From contig NC_057861.1 of NCBI RefSeq assembly GCF_019393635.1, positions 544,072,711 to 544,136,710 on the forward strand: a DNA stretch of 64,000 nt, written 5' to 3'. This DNA comes from Dromiciops gliroides (lineage: Eukaryota > Chordata > Mammalia > Microbiotheria > Microbiotheriidae). Shown in pieces: positions 1 through 23,790 of the stretch (position 1 is its first letter; the number at the start of each line of letters is the position of its first letter). Below the pieces are notes generated by a model. The model saw only the letters and a list, made by a program, of their open reading frames with translations. It was not told the DNA's origin and ran no database searches. Position numbers and translations under genes: made by a program.

Positions 1-282
1 TCTGTATTCATACCCCATAGTTCTTTTTCTGGATGTGAAGAGCATTTCTCATTATAAGTCTTTTGGCATTGTCTTGGATCATTGTATTGCTGAGAAGAGC
101 TAAGTCTATCACAGTAGATCATCATACAATATTCTTGCTATTGTGTACAATGTTCTCTTGCTTCTGTTCACTTCACTCAGTGTCAGTTCATGTACGTCTT
201 TCCAGGTTTTCTGAAATCTGCCTGCTCATCATTTCTTACTCACTGATGGTTTTAGACAAATATTACTTATCATTTTAAGGTA
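1..282 (-). mobile_element. L1 LINE fragment, 3' ORF2 region (antisense)
   Basis: Reads as the reverse complement of the L1 3' segment seen in sense at 56.7-56.95 kb (shared words such as GTCTTGGAT, CAATATT..TGCTAT and TTCACTTCACT). Degenerate, with no open frame. Confidence 0.75.
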
Positions 283-300
283 AGCTCCATTTATTCTTAT

Positions 301-447
301 TTGTTTTTGTTGTGGGGTAATGGGGGTTAAGTGACTTGTCCAGGGTCACACAGCTAGTAAGTGTCAAGTGTCTGAGGGCAGATTTGAACTCAAGTACTCC
401 TGAATCCAGGACTGGTGCTTTATCTACTGCGCCACCTAGCTGCCCCC
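301..447 (-). mobile_element. WSINE1-like SINE
   Basis: Representative antisense copy: T-rich start, then GGTTAAGTGACTTG, TCACACAGCTAGTAAGTGTC and a CACCTAGCTGCCCC end. It is tRNA-derived with a core-SINE-like body of about 145 bp. A clear 18-bp target-site duplication flanks it (283-300 and 448-465). Confidence 0.93.
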
Positions 448-465
448 AGCTCCATTTATTCTTAT

Positions 466-705
466 GTTCTCTAGTGTTTTGTTTTTTTTTAAAATAGGAA
501 TGGGTACTGTATTTTCTTAAAAAGGTTTTTTCACATCTATTGAGATAATCATATGATTTCTGTTGGTTTTCTTATTGATATTGTCAATTATGCTGATAGT
601 TTTCCTAATATTGAACCAACACTACATTCCAGGTATAAATCTCACCTGGTCATAGATCCTTGTGATATATTGCTATAATCTTTAATATAGTTTTAAGCAA
701 ACTAC
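466..705 (-). mobile_element. L1 ORF2 fragment (antisense)
   Basis: Similar to the reverse complement of the mammalian L1 reverse transcriptase region (GATATAATCATATGATTT- and ATTGAACCAAC-like words). Continuous with the 1-282 copy apart from the inserted SINE. Confidence 0.65.
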
Positions 706-1485
706 ATTGACTTGTAGTATCTCTTTTGGTCCTCACAACAACCCTATGAGGTTTAGATATCACATGAATGAAGCATGCTTAAAGTTGCCCTTCTTGATGG
801 GTTATACAGAGCACATGCAGATATCTGGTTTCAGTCCAACAAGTGGAAATTTGGTAAATTTTTTCCAGCTATGCATGACTGAGGGCATGGTATTATGTGA
901 TGACGAAAAGTTTCCTAATTGACTATGGAGTTATAAAAACTGATGAGTCTTGCTTGAGTTTCTAAGACAGAACTGAGTTTGCATACAAAAGGTTAGAACT
1001 ACCTGTTTCTGTGTTTCTTTCCTTGTGGAGTACTCAATGGAAGAGGGGCAGCTGTCTACTCTCTCCCACTTGATTACCACATGTCCATGAGCACATGGTA
1101 CCTCTGCTTCTTTTGTGTTTATTTATTCCTGATTCTAGACAACAGCATTTTGAGATGGGAATGCCCATATAACTTGGAGAATTCAGGAGAGCCAGCAGTC
1201 CCATGAGACGTCTCAGCAGCAGAAGAAGCAGAGTCCACCTATTGATTATGTTGGAGAAAGCAGAGTGAAGCTCCTAAAAAGAAGGGATATTTTTTGCTTG
1301 ACTTTTAAAGTGGTAATAAAAATAATAAGAGAGGGGGGAATATTGTGGTGTGGTAGTTAAGACAGTTTGTTTTGTAGTTAAAAAAAAAAAAACTTCAGTA
1401 CAAGTCCTATTACACATACTAGCAGTGTGACAAAGGGCAAGTCACTCCTCAGTGCATCAAATAATTCTCTAATAAACTAAGTTAT
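706..1485. other. Unassigned AT-rich intergenic sequence
   Basis: No gene, RNA or recognisable repeat seen, apart from a short poly(A) run near 1380. Confidence 0.5.
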
Positions 1486-1732
1486 AGGTTTTGAAGTAGA
1501 TTGAGTGCTAGGCCTGGAGTCTGGAAGACTTTATCTTCCTGAATTCAAATCTGGCTTCAGACACTTGTGTGACGCTGGGCAAGTCACGTAACCCTGTTTG
1601 CCTCATTTTTCTCATCTATAAAATGAGCTGGAGAAGAAATGTCACGCTACTCTAGCATCTTTGCCAAGAAAATCCCAAGTGGGGTCACAAAGAGGTGGAC
1701 ATAATTGAGAAATGACCGAACAACAACAATTT
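1486..1732 (+). mobile_element. MAR1-type tRNA-derived SINE (long form)
   Basis: Carries the CTCATCTATAAAATGAGCTGG, CCAAGAAAATCCCAAGTGGG and GACCGAACAACAACAA 3' body, unlike the shorter WSINE1 copies. Degenerate, so older. Confidence 0.8.
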
Positions 1733-1833
1733 ACTACTTTTTTGGTAAAAAAAAAGATCAATTTTATTTTATTTTCATTTCCTAATTCTCTCTCCTACAC
1801 CCCATCCATTGAAAAAGAAAAAAAAAACCTATT

Positions 1834-1967
1834 GGGGCAGCTAGGTGGCACAGTGGATAAAGCACCGGCCCTGGATTCAGGAGGACCTGAATTTAAATCC
1901 GGCCTCAGACACTTGACACTTAGTAGCTGTGTGACCCTCTGGGCAAGTCACTTAACCCTCATTGCCT
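1834..1967 (+). mobile_element. WSINE1-like SINE
   Basis: Sense copy from GGGGCAGCTAGGTGG to CCTCATTGCC. Confidence 0.92.
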
Positions 1968-2735
1968 TGAAAACCAAAACAACCAAACTATTGCAAATAT
2001 GTATAGTCATACAAAACAAATTCCCACATTAGCTATGTTTTAAAAAAAAAAGAAGGAAAGAGGAAAAATATGCTTCAATTTGGACTGTGACTCCATCACT
2101 TCTGTATGTGGAGGTGGATAGTGTGTTTCATCATGAGCCCTTTGGAACTGTATGTAATTAATCATTGTGTTGATCAGTTACTATGTCTTTCAAAGTTGAT
2201 TATCTTTAAAATATTGTTGTCATAGAAATTTTTCTGGTTCTGCTCATTTCACTTTGGATCAGTTCATACAAATCTTTCCAGATTTTTCTGAAACCATCCT
2301 TCTTCATTTCTTATATCATAATAGTATTCTATTCCCTCCTGCTATTCTCCAATTGATGGGCATCCCCTCAGTTTCTAATACTTTGTCACCACAAAAAGAG
2401 CTGCTATAAAAATTGTTGTACATATGGGTCTTTTTCTTCTTTCTTTTATCTCTCTGGGGTATAGACCTTGTATAGTATTGTGCAAAGGATATGCACAATA
2501 TCACTCTTTAGTAATTTTAATAGCTTTTCAGGCATAGTTCCAAATTGCTTTCTAGCATGGTTGGACTAGTTCACAGTTCCACTAGCAGGACATTAGTGGG
2601 CCCTCTTTTCTTCAGCTTCTCCAGCATTTGTCATATTCCTTTTTTGTCATGTTAGCTAACCTTACCGGTATAAGGTGATATCTCAGGGTTGTTTTGATTT
2701 GAAATTCTCTAATTATTAGTGACTTATAGCATTTA

Positions 2736-2900
2736 GAATCAAACTAGATTTTTTTTGTTTTGTTTTGGTGGGGCAATGGGGGTTAAGTGACTTGCCCAGG
2801 GTCACACAGCTAGTAAGTGTCAAGTGTCTGAGGCCGGATTGAACTCAGGTCCTCCTGAATCAAGGGCTGGTGCTTTATTCACTGTGCCACCTAGCTGTCC
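2736..2900 (-). mobile_element. WSINE1-like SINE inside L1
   Basis: Antisense full copy; target duplication GACTTATAGCATTTA at 2721 and 2901. Confidence 0.93.
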
Positions 2901-2930
2901 GACTTATAGCATTTAAAAAATATGGCTACT

Positions 2931-3081
2931 GGGGCAGCTAGATAGCCCAGTGGATGGAGCACCGGCCCTGGAGTCAGGAGTACCTGAGTTCAAATCCGTC
3001 CTCAGACACTTAACACTTACTAGCTGTGTGACCCTGGGCAAATCTCTTAACCCCAATTGCCTCACTAAAAAAAAAAAAAAA
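2931..3081 (+). mobile_element. WSINE1-like SINE inside L1
   Basis: Sense copy with poly(A); duplication ATGGCTACT at both ends. Only about 30 bp from the previous, oppositely oriented copy. Confidence 0.93.
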
Positions 3082-3490
3082 ATGGCTACTGATCACTTGG
3101 GTTCTGTTCTCTGAAAACTATCTATTGATATCCTTGACCATTTACCAATTTGGGGAATAGCTCTTTTTCCTGTAAATTTGATTCAGTTCCTTATATATCA
3201 TAGAAATTTGACCTTTATCAGAGAAATTGCTACAAAGATTCCCACCCCCAGCTTCCTGCATCTCTACTAATTTTAGATACATTGCTTTTGTTTGTGTAAA
3301 AACTTTTAAATTTTATATAATCAGAATCATCCATTTTACCTTCTATGAACCTCTCTATCTTTTGTTTGGTCATGAAGTCTTCAGCCAGATAGATTGTTGT
3401 CTGTTAATATCTTGCAACTTTGTGCTTGTTCTGATTGTCTTCTTAATGCTGCAGAGATACAAGAAATTCATCCTTCCAAGCTGTGTTTAT

Positions 3491-4500
3491 TGTTTTGCAT
3501 AGAAAGGAAAATGAAGTAACATCTTTGGGAGCTCAGAGTTGACTGAAGAAATCATGTTGTATTAACATATGGATTGATTTAAAGAGATTTAAAGATGTAA
3601 TTAAACCAAGGAATGAACATTTTAAATGGTATATGTAAAAATATAAATATGTTTAATGAACATTTAATAGTTTAATGGGTAGTGCAATGAAAACCTAGAT
3701 GGGATTTAAAATTTTTAATATTACAAAAAACCCAAAAAACCATGGAAGGTAAAGATGGTATCATTAAGGAATTCCACTATACTTAAGCTGGTTTGTTTTT
3801 GGTTATTAACACTGGTTACTATTAACATTTCAAAAATCATATTTCCTTTCCTTCATTCTTGTTTGGTTAATTTTTGTATCTGGCTAGAGAATTTTGTTTC
3901 TTATGTGCTAATGATACAAATCTAAGATTTCTTTTTCTAGAATTTGGGGAGAAAGTTTAACCTTATTCTAATAAAACTCTTTGTTGAAGTAGGTTTTGCC
4001 TTTATTGTTTTTAGATTATGTAAAAAGCTTTCAGTGGAAGAGGGAAGTTTTAGATGCCAGTCCTAAAATTATTTCATCCCATATTTTGTACCGTAATTCT
4101 TCTTGTCTTTAAAGAAGCACCTCATTATTTGAGGAATTGTTTTGAAGTTTAAAGAGTTAATTTTTGTAAAGTGGTGAGCTCAGTAAGATGGCTTTTGGTG
4201 ATAAAAACTTGCTTAGTTTCTAAAAGGACCCTTTATTGAAGGATTCCTATTCTTCGGGGGAATTTAGTAGCCATCTTTTGGCAGGATTGTAGCATCAGTA
4301 AACCTTCCTTAAGCAGATGGGATCTCCTCAGGAAGATCCCACAGCTTTCCCCAGGAGACTACTGCAGTGCAAGGAGGAGTTCTCTGTGTCTGGTCAGAAT
4401 TTTTCTTCCAATAATTGAAGTCCATTTATTTTTGCTTCATTCTCAGAGAAATTCGTTATCATTTCCCCAGCAAAATCCTTCATATCATTTCCCCTTCCAA
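3491..4500. other. PDZD9 upstream sequence, unassigned
   Basis: AT-rich, with no convincing gene or repeat. It may hold distal PDZD9 regulatory DNA. Confidence 0.4.
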
Positions 4501-4504
4501 AACA

Positions 4505-4605
4505 ACAAGGAGCATTTACTAAGTGTTTACTCTGTGGAAGGCACTGTGCTAAACCCTGGGCATACCAAGAAACGTAAAAAAAATATGATCCCTGACCATT
4601 TAAGT
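4505..4605 (-). mobile_element. L2 LINE 3' end fragment (antisense)
   Basis: Resembles the reverse of the L2 terminus (..CTAAGTGTTTACTCTGTGG..GGCACTGTGCTAA). Confidence 0.65.
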
Positions 4606-4771
4606 GTTCAGGTCGGGGCATCTTACCTACCTCCTCTTATCCTTTTAACATGTTGCACTTCCTTCCCAAGCTTCCTTCCCACTCCTCAAGGGAGTTCCCC
4701 AGCAAGCTCCTGGCCTCGGTTGCTCTCTTCTACCCTGGCCAGTATTTAGGGAATGCCAGTGCGGCTGCGCA

Positions 4772-4787
4772 GCGCCCCCTTGTGGCC
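4772..4787 (-). promoter_or_regulatory. CTCF-like binding motif
   Basis: Read on the - strand it is GGCCACAAGGGGGCGC, very close to the CTCF core GGCCACCAGGGGGCGC. It lies at the left edge of the PDZD9 CpG island. Occupancy is unknown. Confidence 0.55.
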
Positions 4788-5058
4788 TTGCGCGGATATT
4801 CAGGGCTGGCTCCTGGAGTGCAAGCATCGCCTCAGTTGCGCCCTCACGGAGCATGCTCCGTGGCCACCGCCTCCGACGGGATCCCGTGGTGTTCCAAACT
4901 GTTGCTGGGAGTTGGAAGGGGGGCCCGGTCTCCCTCGGGGGATGGGGGGGGCTTGGCTGTACGATCTCTCCGGAGAGGAGTAGCCGCTGTCTCTAGGGTG
5001 GAGCTTGTAAGCCATCTCTCCCCAACCTTCCCCCTTCCCCTCCCCCGTCTCCCCAGCC

Positions 5059-16755
<11,697 letters not shown>

Positions 16756-17530
16756 GAAAAGGACCAATATTTATATTAGTTGATCTAATTCAGGATCAGA
16801 TATTTAATTTTCCATACCACTAAAGTAGTAAATGTTTAACTTAATGTTAGCACATCACCATATACAGATTTATTTTACAAAAGGATGCATTCCTCTCAGT
16901 TCAATGTGTAGAAATAGTTGTAATCCAAAAGCCTTCATGGATCTTTTTAGGTGATATCAAAACAATCATAACTAGCTCTGCAACTCCTATTCTCAAAAGA
17001 GCAACACAATTCAGAACACTTATAGGTATTTTGATCCCTTTCTGGAGAAAATGAATCACTGTATACGAATATGATGCTGTGGCATTTTAGTTGCAGAATA
17101 TGAAGTATGAGGAAGTCAAAACATTAATCTTCACTTCTTAAGGTAAAAGGAAGACTGGCTCAGGTCAGTATATACTGACAAATACAAAACATAAATTTAC
17201 TTAGAAATAGTTATTACTTTTAAATGGGTTATTTTAGATTGTGTGATCTACTGTATGTAAGCGTTGGTTTATAGATTACTACTTCAGAGACCTGGTGAAG
17301 GGAAAGCTGAAGATGAACTATAATCTAAATAGTTTAGAAAACAATTCTTTGATTTACATTCCATTTGTGCAATTTTTCTTAAATGTACCTACCATGGAAG
17401 GAGAAATCCAGTGATGTAATTGTACCTAAATAACTACTACTCTATGAATTAAATCATCATTGATAATTCTTACAGTTCTGCAATGTTGAATTGATGGTAT
17501 CCAGTTAGCCCTACCAAATTTCTAACAACC
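16756..17530 (+). other. PDZD9: PDZD9 3' UTR and flank
   Basis: Single-copy-looking sequence after the stop. No AATAAA stands out; an ATTAAA variant at 17448-17453 is a possible signal. Confidence 0.4.
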
Positions 17531-17588
17531 TTTGCAAAATTTTTTTTTATTTTTTATTTTTATCAGTTACCTCCCTCTCCCCCTCATT

Positions 17589-17733
17589 TTTTTTTTTTAG
17601 TGAGGCAATTGGGGTTAAGTGACTTGCCCAGGGTCACACAGCTAGTAAGTGTTAAGCCTCTGAGGCCAGATTTGAACTCAGGTCCTCCTGACTCCAGGGC
17701 TGGTGCTCTATCCACTATGCCACCTAGCTGCCT
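17589..17733 (-). mobile_element. WSINE1-like SINE
   Basis: Antisense copy; duplication CTCTCCCCCTCATT on both sides. Confidence 0.92.
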
Positions 17734-18228
17734 CTCTCTCCCCCTCATTAAATCCTGCCTTTTGAGATAGGAAAAAAATAGTAATCCTATCTGACAACAA
17801 ATTCATTATTCTGAGCCATGTAGTCCTTCATCTTCTTGCCATGGTGGTGATGAGGGATTTTTTCATTATCTCTTTTCTGGAAGCTTCATTGATATTTTAG
17901 TAACTCTAGTTTGACTGTATATTGTTTTCTCATTCTGCTTTTTCATGTTCCATTTCTGATTTTCTCATTTGTTATTTTTTACTGAACAATTATATTCCAT
18001 AGTTTTTCAACAATTCCCTAACATCAACTGTGTTTCCAGTTCTTTGGTACCACAGAAGACCTTTGTTTCTGTGATTATTGGCTTTGGGGTTTATTCACTT
18101 CTTACATAATTCTAAATTGAAAGTCAACTACTGAATTACTTTACAGCTCCATTAAGTGTATTAGATTGTATCTATTTTCTCTTCTGTCTTTACACCTTTG
18201 CCAATCTATATGGTGTGAGGAGAAACAA

Positions 18229-18367
18229 TTTTTTTTGCAGGGCAATGGGGGTTGACTTGCCCAAGGTCACACAGCTAGTAAGTGTCAAGTGGCTGTGGCT
18301 GGATTTGAACTCAGGTACTCCTGAATCCAGGGTCGCTACTTTATCCACCGTGCCACCTAGCTGCCCC
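18229..18367 (-). mobile_element. WSINE1-like SINE
   Basis: Antisense copy with small deletions. Confidence 0.9.
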
Positions 18368-18595
18368 CCAAAATAATTTTTTAACATGTACTTTTCTTAT
18401 ACTTAGTGATTTGGAGTTTTTTTCTTGTGATATTTTATGGTTTGTACTTTTTTTGAGAAAATTTTTTCACATACTTGGGCCATTTATTGAGAATGGCTCT
18501 TGATGTAATATATTTGTATAATTTCTGTAATGTTTTGGACTTGATTATTTATGCAGAAACTTTTAAGTCTCACGGAGTCAAATCTGCCTACTTTT

Positions 18596-18741
18596 TTTTT
18601 TTTTTGGTGTGGGGCAATGAGGGTTAAGTGACTTGTCCAGGGTCACACAGCTAGTTAAGTGTCAAGTGTCTAAGGCCACATTTGAACTCAGGTCCTCCTG
18701 AATCCAGTGCCAGCACTTTATCCACTGCGTCACCTGCCCCC
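18596..18741 (-). mobile_element. WSINE1-like SINE
   Basis: Antisense copy; duplication CTGCCTACTTT on both sides. Confidence 0.9.
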
Positions 18742-19179
18742 CTGCCTACTTTCTTTTATGACTTCCATTCTTCACCCCCATGTTATATTAAGTGAGGGTG
18801 TAAAATGTTGGACTAAATCTAATCCCTTTCATATTGCTTTCTAGTTTTCCTGGTAGTTCTTGTCAACAAAGGAGTCCTTACAACAATAATTTATACTCTT
18901 AGGTTTACTGAACAAAGGGGCTGCCGTTTTTATTTGTTCCTGTTTTTTTGCTTATCTAATAATCTGTTCCACTGATCTACTTTTTTCCCCCCCTTTCTGT
19001 TTTTATAAACAGTGCCTGATAGTCTGAAATCTGAGTGATCTTTAGGCAAATTTCTTCCGCTCTTTTACTCAAGTAAAAACTGCCCCTCCCCACCCCTCTT
19101 TGGCATACACTGAAGTAAATACTTAACAGACTAAGAAAAATTTAGGAAAAAATTAGCAAAAACATTTTAAATAAAATGT

Positions 19180-19185
19180 TTTATT
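19180..19185 (-). terminator. UQCRC2: UQCRC2 polyadenylation signal AATAAA
   Basis: Canonical AATAAA on the - strand about 165 bp past the stop codon, giving a short 3' UTR of about 180-190 nt. No better signal lies between it and the stop. Confidence 0.75.
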
Positions 19186-19347
19186 GATTTGACATTAAAC
19201 CTGGTGGAATTTGTCTGCGTTTCTGTTTTGCCACTTGTCCATTCATAAATAAAAAGATGACTGGTCTTAATAAATTCTGATCTTTTACCAAGGATTATTC
19301 TGCCAGTTTGTGTTGAAAGTCTTTTGTTTTCTTCCATAATAGATGCT

Positions 19348-19437
19348 TCATTTTTCTAATTCATCAAGGAATGGGGTATTGGCCAGATTTCCACTTGCTG
19401 CCATTGACTTCTTGCCAGAAACAAACTTCTTTGCTGC
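19348..19437 (-). CDS. UQCRC2: UQCRC2 coding exon 14 (terminal)
   Basis: Acceptor TTTTCAG. Encodes [20 protein letters not shown] and ends TPFLDELEK, then TGA at 19350-19348. Two residues (EK) follow the human C-terminal DEL. Confidence 0.97.
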   Translation of the reverse strand, partial: AAKKFVSGKKSMAASGNLANTPFLDELEK

Positions 19438-22400
19438 CTGAAAAGGTTGAAAGGAATAAGAAAACAGATATCACTAGTTAAAACATTATGTTGTTGCTCT
19501 AGGAGCTTTGTTTTTTAAAGAATGAAAATGTAATTTTATCAGTGTAGAGAGTTTCAATTCAGATCAGTACTTTCTTAGAGAGGTGCCTGCAGCTTTGAGG
19601 ATTTGAAAGAAGACTTATATGTATAGCCAATAATTTTCTGTTACCTCTTCAAATTAGAGTAAAAAGTAACGATATGCCTGGTGTTTTAATTTGTTCATAT
19701 TCCCCCACTTTCAAAAAACTAGATAACATATTATGAACTCTGTTAAGGATGTAAGAAGCAATCATGCCGCCTAGCATAACTTATATATAGCTAATATTTA
19801 TAGTGTTACTAGTGCTAGGCACTGTGCTATGTGCTTTACAAATATCTCATTTTTATCCTCACAACAATCCTAGGAGGTAGATACTATTGCTATCCCCATT
19901 TTAGTACTATGGAAACTGAAGCAAAGGTAATCTACACAGGGTGTCTCACACACAAAGCTAGCAAGTGTCTGAGGCCAGATCTGAACTTAGGTCTTCCTGA
20001 ATCCAGGCCCAGCACTCAGGTGGCACAGCCACCTAAGTGCTCCTCTACACAGATACACACATTTCAGATGCAAAAACTATTCTGTCATACTTGCCATGAC
20101 CCACTTAAAACTTTGGAACTGCAGATAAAACCTCAATTTAACAGTGTTTTGTTAAGCTATTTTCTTGTGGGTTCCCCTTCAAAGAAAGTTTTAAAGTATA
20201 GTCTTACACATGGATTTTTTTTAAAAATCAAATTGTGCTTCAATTAAAATCTATTCCACTTGGAAATTAGAGAATTAAGACACACTTTTATCTTTTATTT
20301 TACTAAGTACAATTAAAATGGACAGTTAAATGCCATGTGAAAAGTTCTAGAAGCAAGGTGGTTTGATATTTTAGGGTAAGTATACATCTACAGGCCTACT
20401 CTTGTACTGCAAAAGAAATTCCTAAAGTAACGCTGGTTTTTGAGGAAGGATGGTAGTAACAGAACCTGTGGGGTGTTGCTTTCTCTTTTTATTGACATAT
20501 AATAGGTCAGGAGCAGTGAGACATGGGAGAAAATAGATGAAAATGAAAATGATCACAGCAGCTTTTTCTTCTACATTTTTAATCAAACGTACAAATATAA
20601 AGATAATCCCTAACTTTGAGGCATGTGTGCATGGGTATCTGTGTTCAGGAGTTGAAAGCCAGTCAAGTCTGGAACTAAAACACACACACACACACACACT
20701 CACTCTCTCAGACTATAACAGGTTATATGACAAGAAAGCTAGTGACCCAATGTAAATCAGATTAGCTGAAAATATAACAAGAAAATAAACCCTTAAAAAT
20801 AGTAGTTCCTTTTTCATATAGGTAAAAAAGGTAAATCATACTTGTGTGAAAAATCATAAAAGTTCAATTATAGTAATAATTACACTTCAACATTATGAAG
20901 TAATCTATTTTACTTACTGTTACAACATCAGCAGTAGTCACAGAGTCAATTGTTTGAAGAATAGATGATGGTGTGACATATGAACCAGATGCCAGAGCCT
21001 GGGACCCAATTTCATCCAGATAGCCCTCTGAAGACTCGATTAACATCAGGTACCCAGCTTTTAGTTTGTTTCTGGGCAAGAAAATGTTATGAAATATTTA
21101 AGTGACAAATTTTCAACACAAACATTTAAGGTTTATTCTAAGTAAAAGTTTATTGCAAAGTGCTCCTATAATTATATTCCACTATTATGCATAATGCCTT
21201 CAAAATTTTATAGGACAATAGTTTTTCAGTCTATTTTCTTAATTTACTTAGTATTTATTACTATAATTTTTGAAAACTACTGTACAGGAAATGCAGTAAT
21301 AAGAGCTGTTAAGTTTAACTGAATTCCATAATAACACACTTCACAAAAACTATTCTGTGATACTTGCCTGGACCTACTTAAAACTTTGTAACTGCAGACA
21401 AAACCTCATGTTAACAGTGTTTTATTTAGTTTAATTTTCTTGTAGGTTCCCCTTCAAAGGAAGTTTTCAAGCAAATGTATATTAAGTGCTTGTCAAGGAA
21501 GTTTGTAAAGAGGATTCTATTTCAGGTATGGGCAGTATGGGTAGATATAGATGGAAGTCCCTGAGATTTTCTGATTCTTTGTTCTAACAGACGGTACCCA
21601 ATGTGAGTTTTTTTGGGGGTGAGTGAGGTGAAGAGGGACCTGGTTTTTAAACAAATATTACTATATCAAAAAGCCTCTATAAATTGCTTTGTTTACAATT
21701 CACAGAACACTAATAATCAAATAAAAAATATTTCTTTGGTTCAGCATTTGACGTTTTCTTAGCTGTTGCTAGAACCATATGCTGGATGTTTGTTTGATTG
21801 AGGGCCAAAGCAGAGAATGTGGTTGAGTATACCAGTTAATAAAGCCAACTAGGAAATAAGGAGAGGTGAAGATGCTGGAGGTCTAAGATGCAGCTGAAAA
21901 AGGTGGCCTTAAGTATGGACATAAACACTATTTCAGGTACCATCCCAGGGCCTTCCACTTCACATACCCCTTCTTACCACAACACTATAACAGTATATAA
22001 ATGTTTTTATCCTGCCTCCTCCCAGGGGCAATGAGGGTTAAGTGACTTGCCCAGGGTGACACAGCTAGTACGTGTAAAATGTCTGAGGCCACATTTGAAC
22101 TCGGGTCCTCCTGAATCCAGGGCGAGTGCTTTATCCACTGTGCTATCTAGCTGCCCCTAACATGATTCAAATGTAACGAATCCTGAAGTCCTCTCAAATT
22201 AGTTAAGATGGAATTTTACCTATTATATCTAAGAGGTCATATAATTTTTTTCCCATCTGAAATGATTGCACTTTTAAATGTATGACAAGATGCATTCAAA
22301 TAAAAAAAAAAAATGACCATGTTTCAAAACTGGTGACTGAGTTTTTTTGTGTTCTGCCTTAACTTATAAAGGCTTGCACAACACTTAATATTTTTTAAAA

Positions 22401-23736
22401 AGCAAACAAACAGGATTTAAAACCTAAATTTTTCTTAAGCCAAATGCTTCAGTTTACTTATTTCATTGTGTAAATGTGTAGCAAACCAGCTCTTAGAAAT
22501 GTTAAATGGTTAAAAGGTAAGTAATACTACTAGGAGGGAAGAGTTGAACTAAATGCCCCCAGGCATTTTTCACATCTGTAGCTGCAATGCCTAATAAATA
22601 TTAACTGATTCTATCTAGGATTGAAATTTTGAATCCTAAGATCACACACACACTTTTGTTATCTAAATCTACCCTAGTTCCTCAAACTGCTATTAACAAA
22701 ACTGATGATATTGCTAGTTGTATAGTAAATGGCTAATCTGGTAGATCTTGCATCCAAGAGAATGTGTCTCATAAGAAGGGTAATCTTGAACCACAAAAAA
22801 ATGATGTTAACTACAGAGAGTTCTCCCTTTAAATAAGTAGACTCTACTGCAGACCTCTACATAATGCAAATTTCCCCACAGATGTGGGAAAGGGGAGACA
22901 GGAGGGGGGGTGGGGAAAGAAGAAGCACATGCCTGTGGAACATACAGTTCAAGGACATGAACAGAGAAGCAAAAGCAGGAGGAATGTAGGACCTGGCCAC
23001 AACTGTAGAAGTACACAGGGAACATGCATGGGGGATGGATGAGCAAAACTTGGGGGCTGGGGACAAATGTGGTATCTAAGGATGGAAGACAGACACATGT
23101 GCAGGTGGGTGGAGCTAGGTCTCTTTTCTCCTAATTGGAGGTGTCAAGCCAAGCTCCTGATCCAAGGGTGGTGGAGCTTCTGCTTTCAATTGGAGGATTT
23201 GGTGGGGAGGAGATAGGGGGAGGAAGCCATGAAATGAGAGAAAGAACACAGTACTGTACTGTATAGTAAAGTTAGCATAGGTCTTTTTTTAAATGCAGAT
23301 TTCTTAAAGAATTCTTTACATAAAGTCAAATTTATGTGATACAAATTTACATAAAGGGAGAACTGTATCCTCAAAACTGGATTTTTTTTTCTGTGAAATT
23401 AAAAAGGCTTTCTTTCAAATTTAATGGAAGTATTGCTAGCTGAAGCCAATCTGCTGAGATGTCTAAGCTATGCAGCTGGATTCCAAACACATTGACCCCC
23501 TTTAATGAAAAACAAAACATTTTACATGCAGAAAAAAGAAGATGGAAGATATGAAAGGATGTGCCAGAAATGTAAAACTCTGCACTGGGATCTATTATGG
23601 CTCAGTGCCAACCTAAATCAAGATAGCATTTCTAATTTCCTATGAATGACTCTGGTCAACTGATATTTTATGAAGAAAACTTTTTCTTCATCTAAAGAGC
23701 AAAAGCATAAGACCTTTATATGTATGTATATGGGTT

Positions 23737-23790
<54 letters not shown>

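Larger units (their letters stand above)
2090..3490 (-). mobile_element. L1 LINE, antisense, interrupted by two SINEs
   Basis: Matches the reverse complement of the L1 ORF2 3' part (for example CAATTGATGGGCATCCCCTC, and GGTATAAGGTGATATCTCAG as in the L1 end). SINE copies at 2736-2900 and 2931-3081 split it. Confidence 0.75.
17531..19060 (-). mobile_element. L1 LINE, antisense, with three SINE insertions
   Basis: Reverse-oriented L1 3' and ORF2-like sequence (GACAACAAATTCATTATTCT.., CCATTTATTGAGAATGG.., ATCTGTTCCACTGATCTAC). It fills the gap between the convergent PDZD9 and UQCRC2 3' ends. Confidence 0.6.

Noticed and set aside
21700-23380. Frames in UQCRC2 intron 12 as a nested gene
   Set aside because: Low complexity and poor start contexts; no motif or splice pairing seen.
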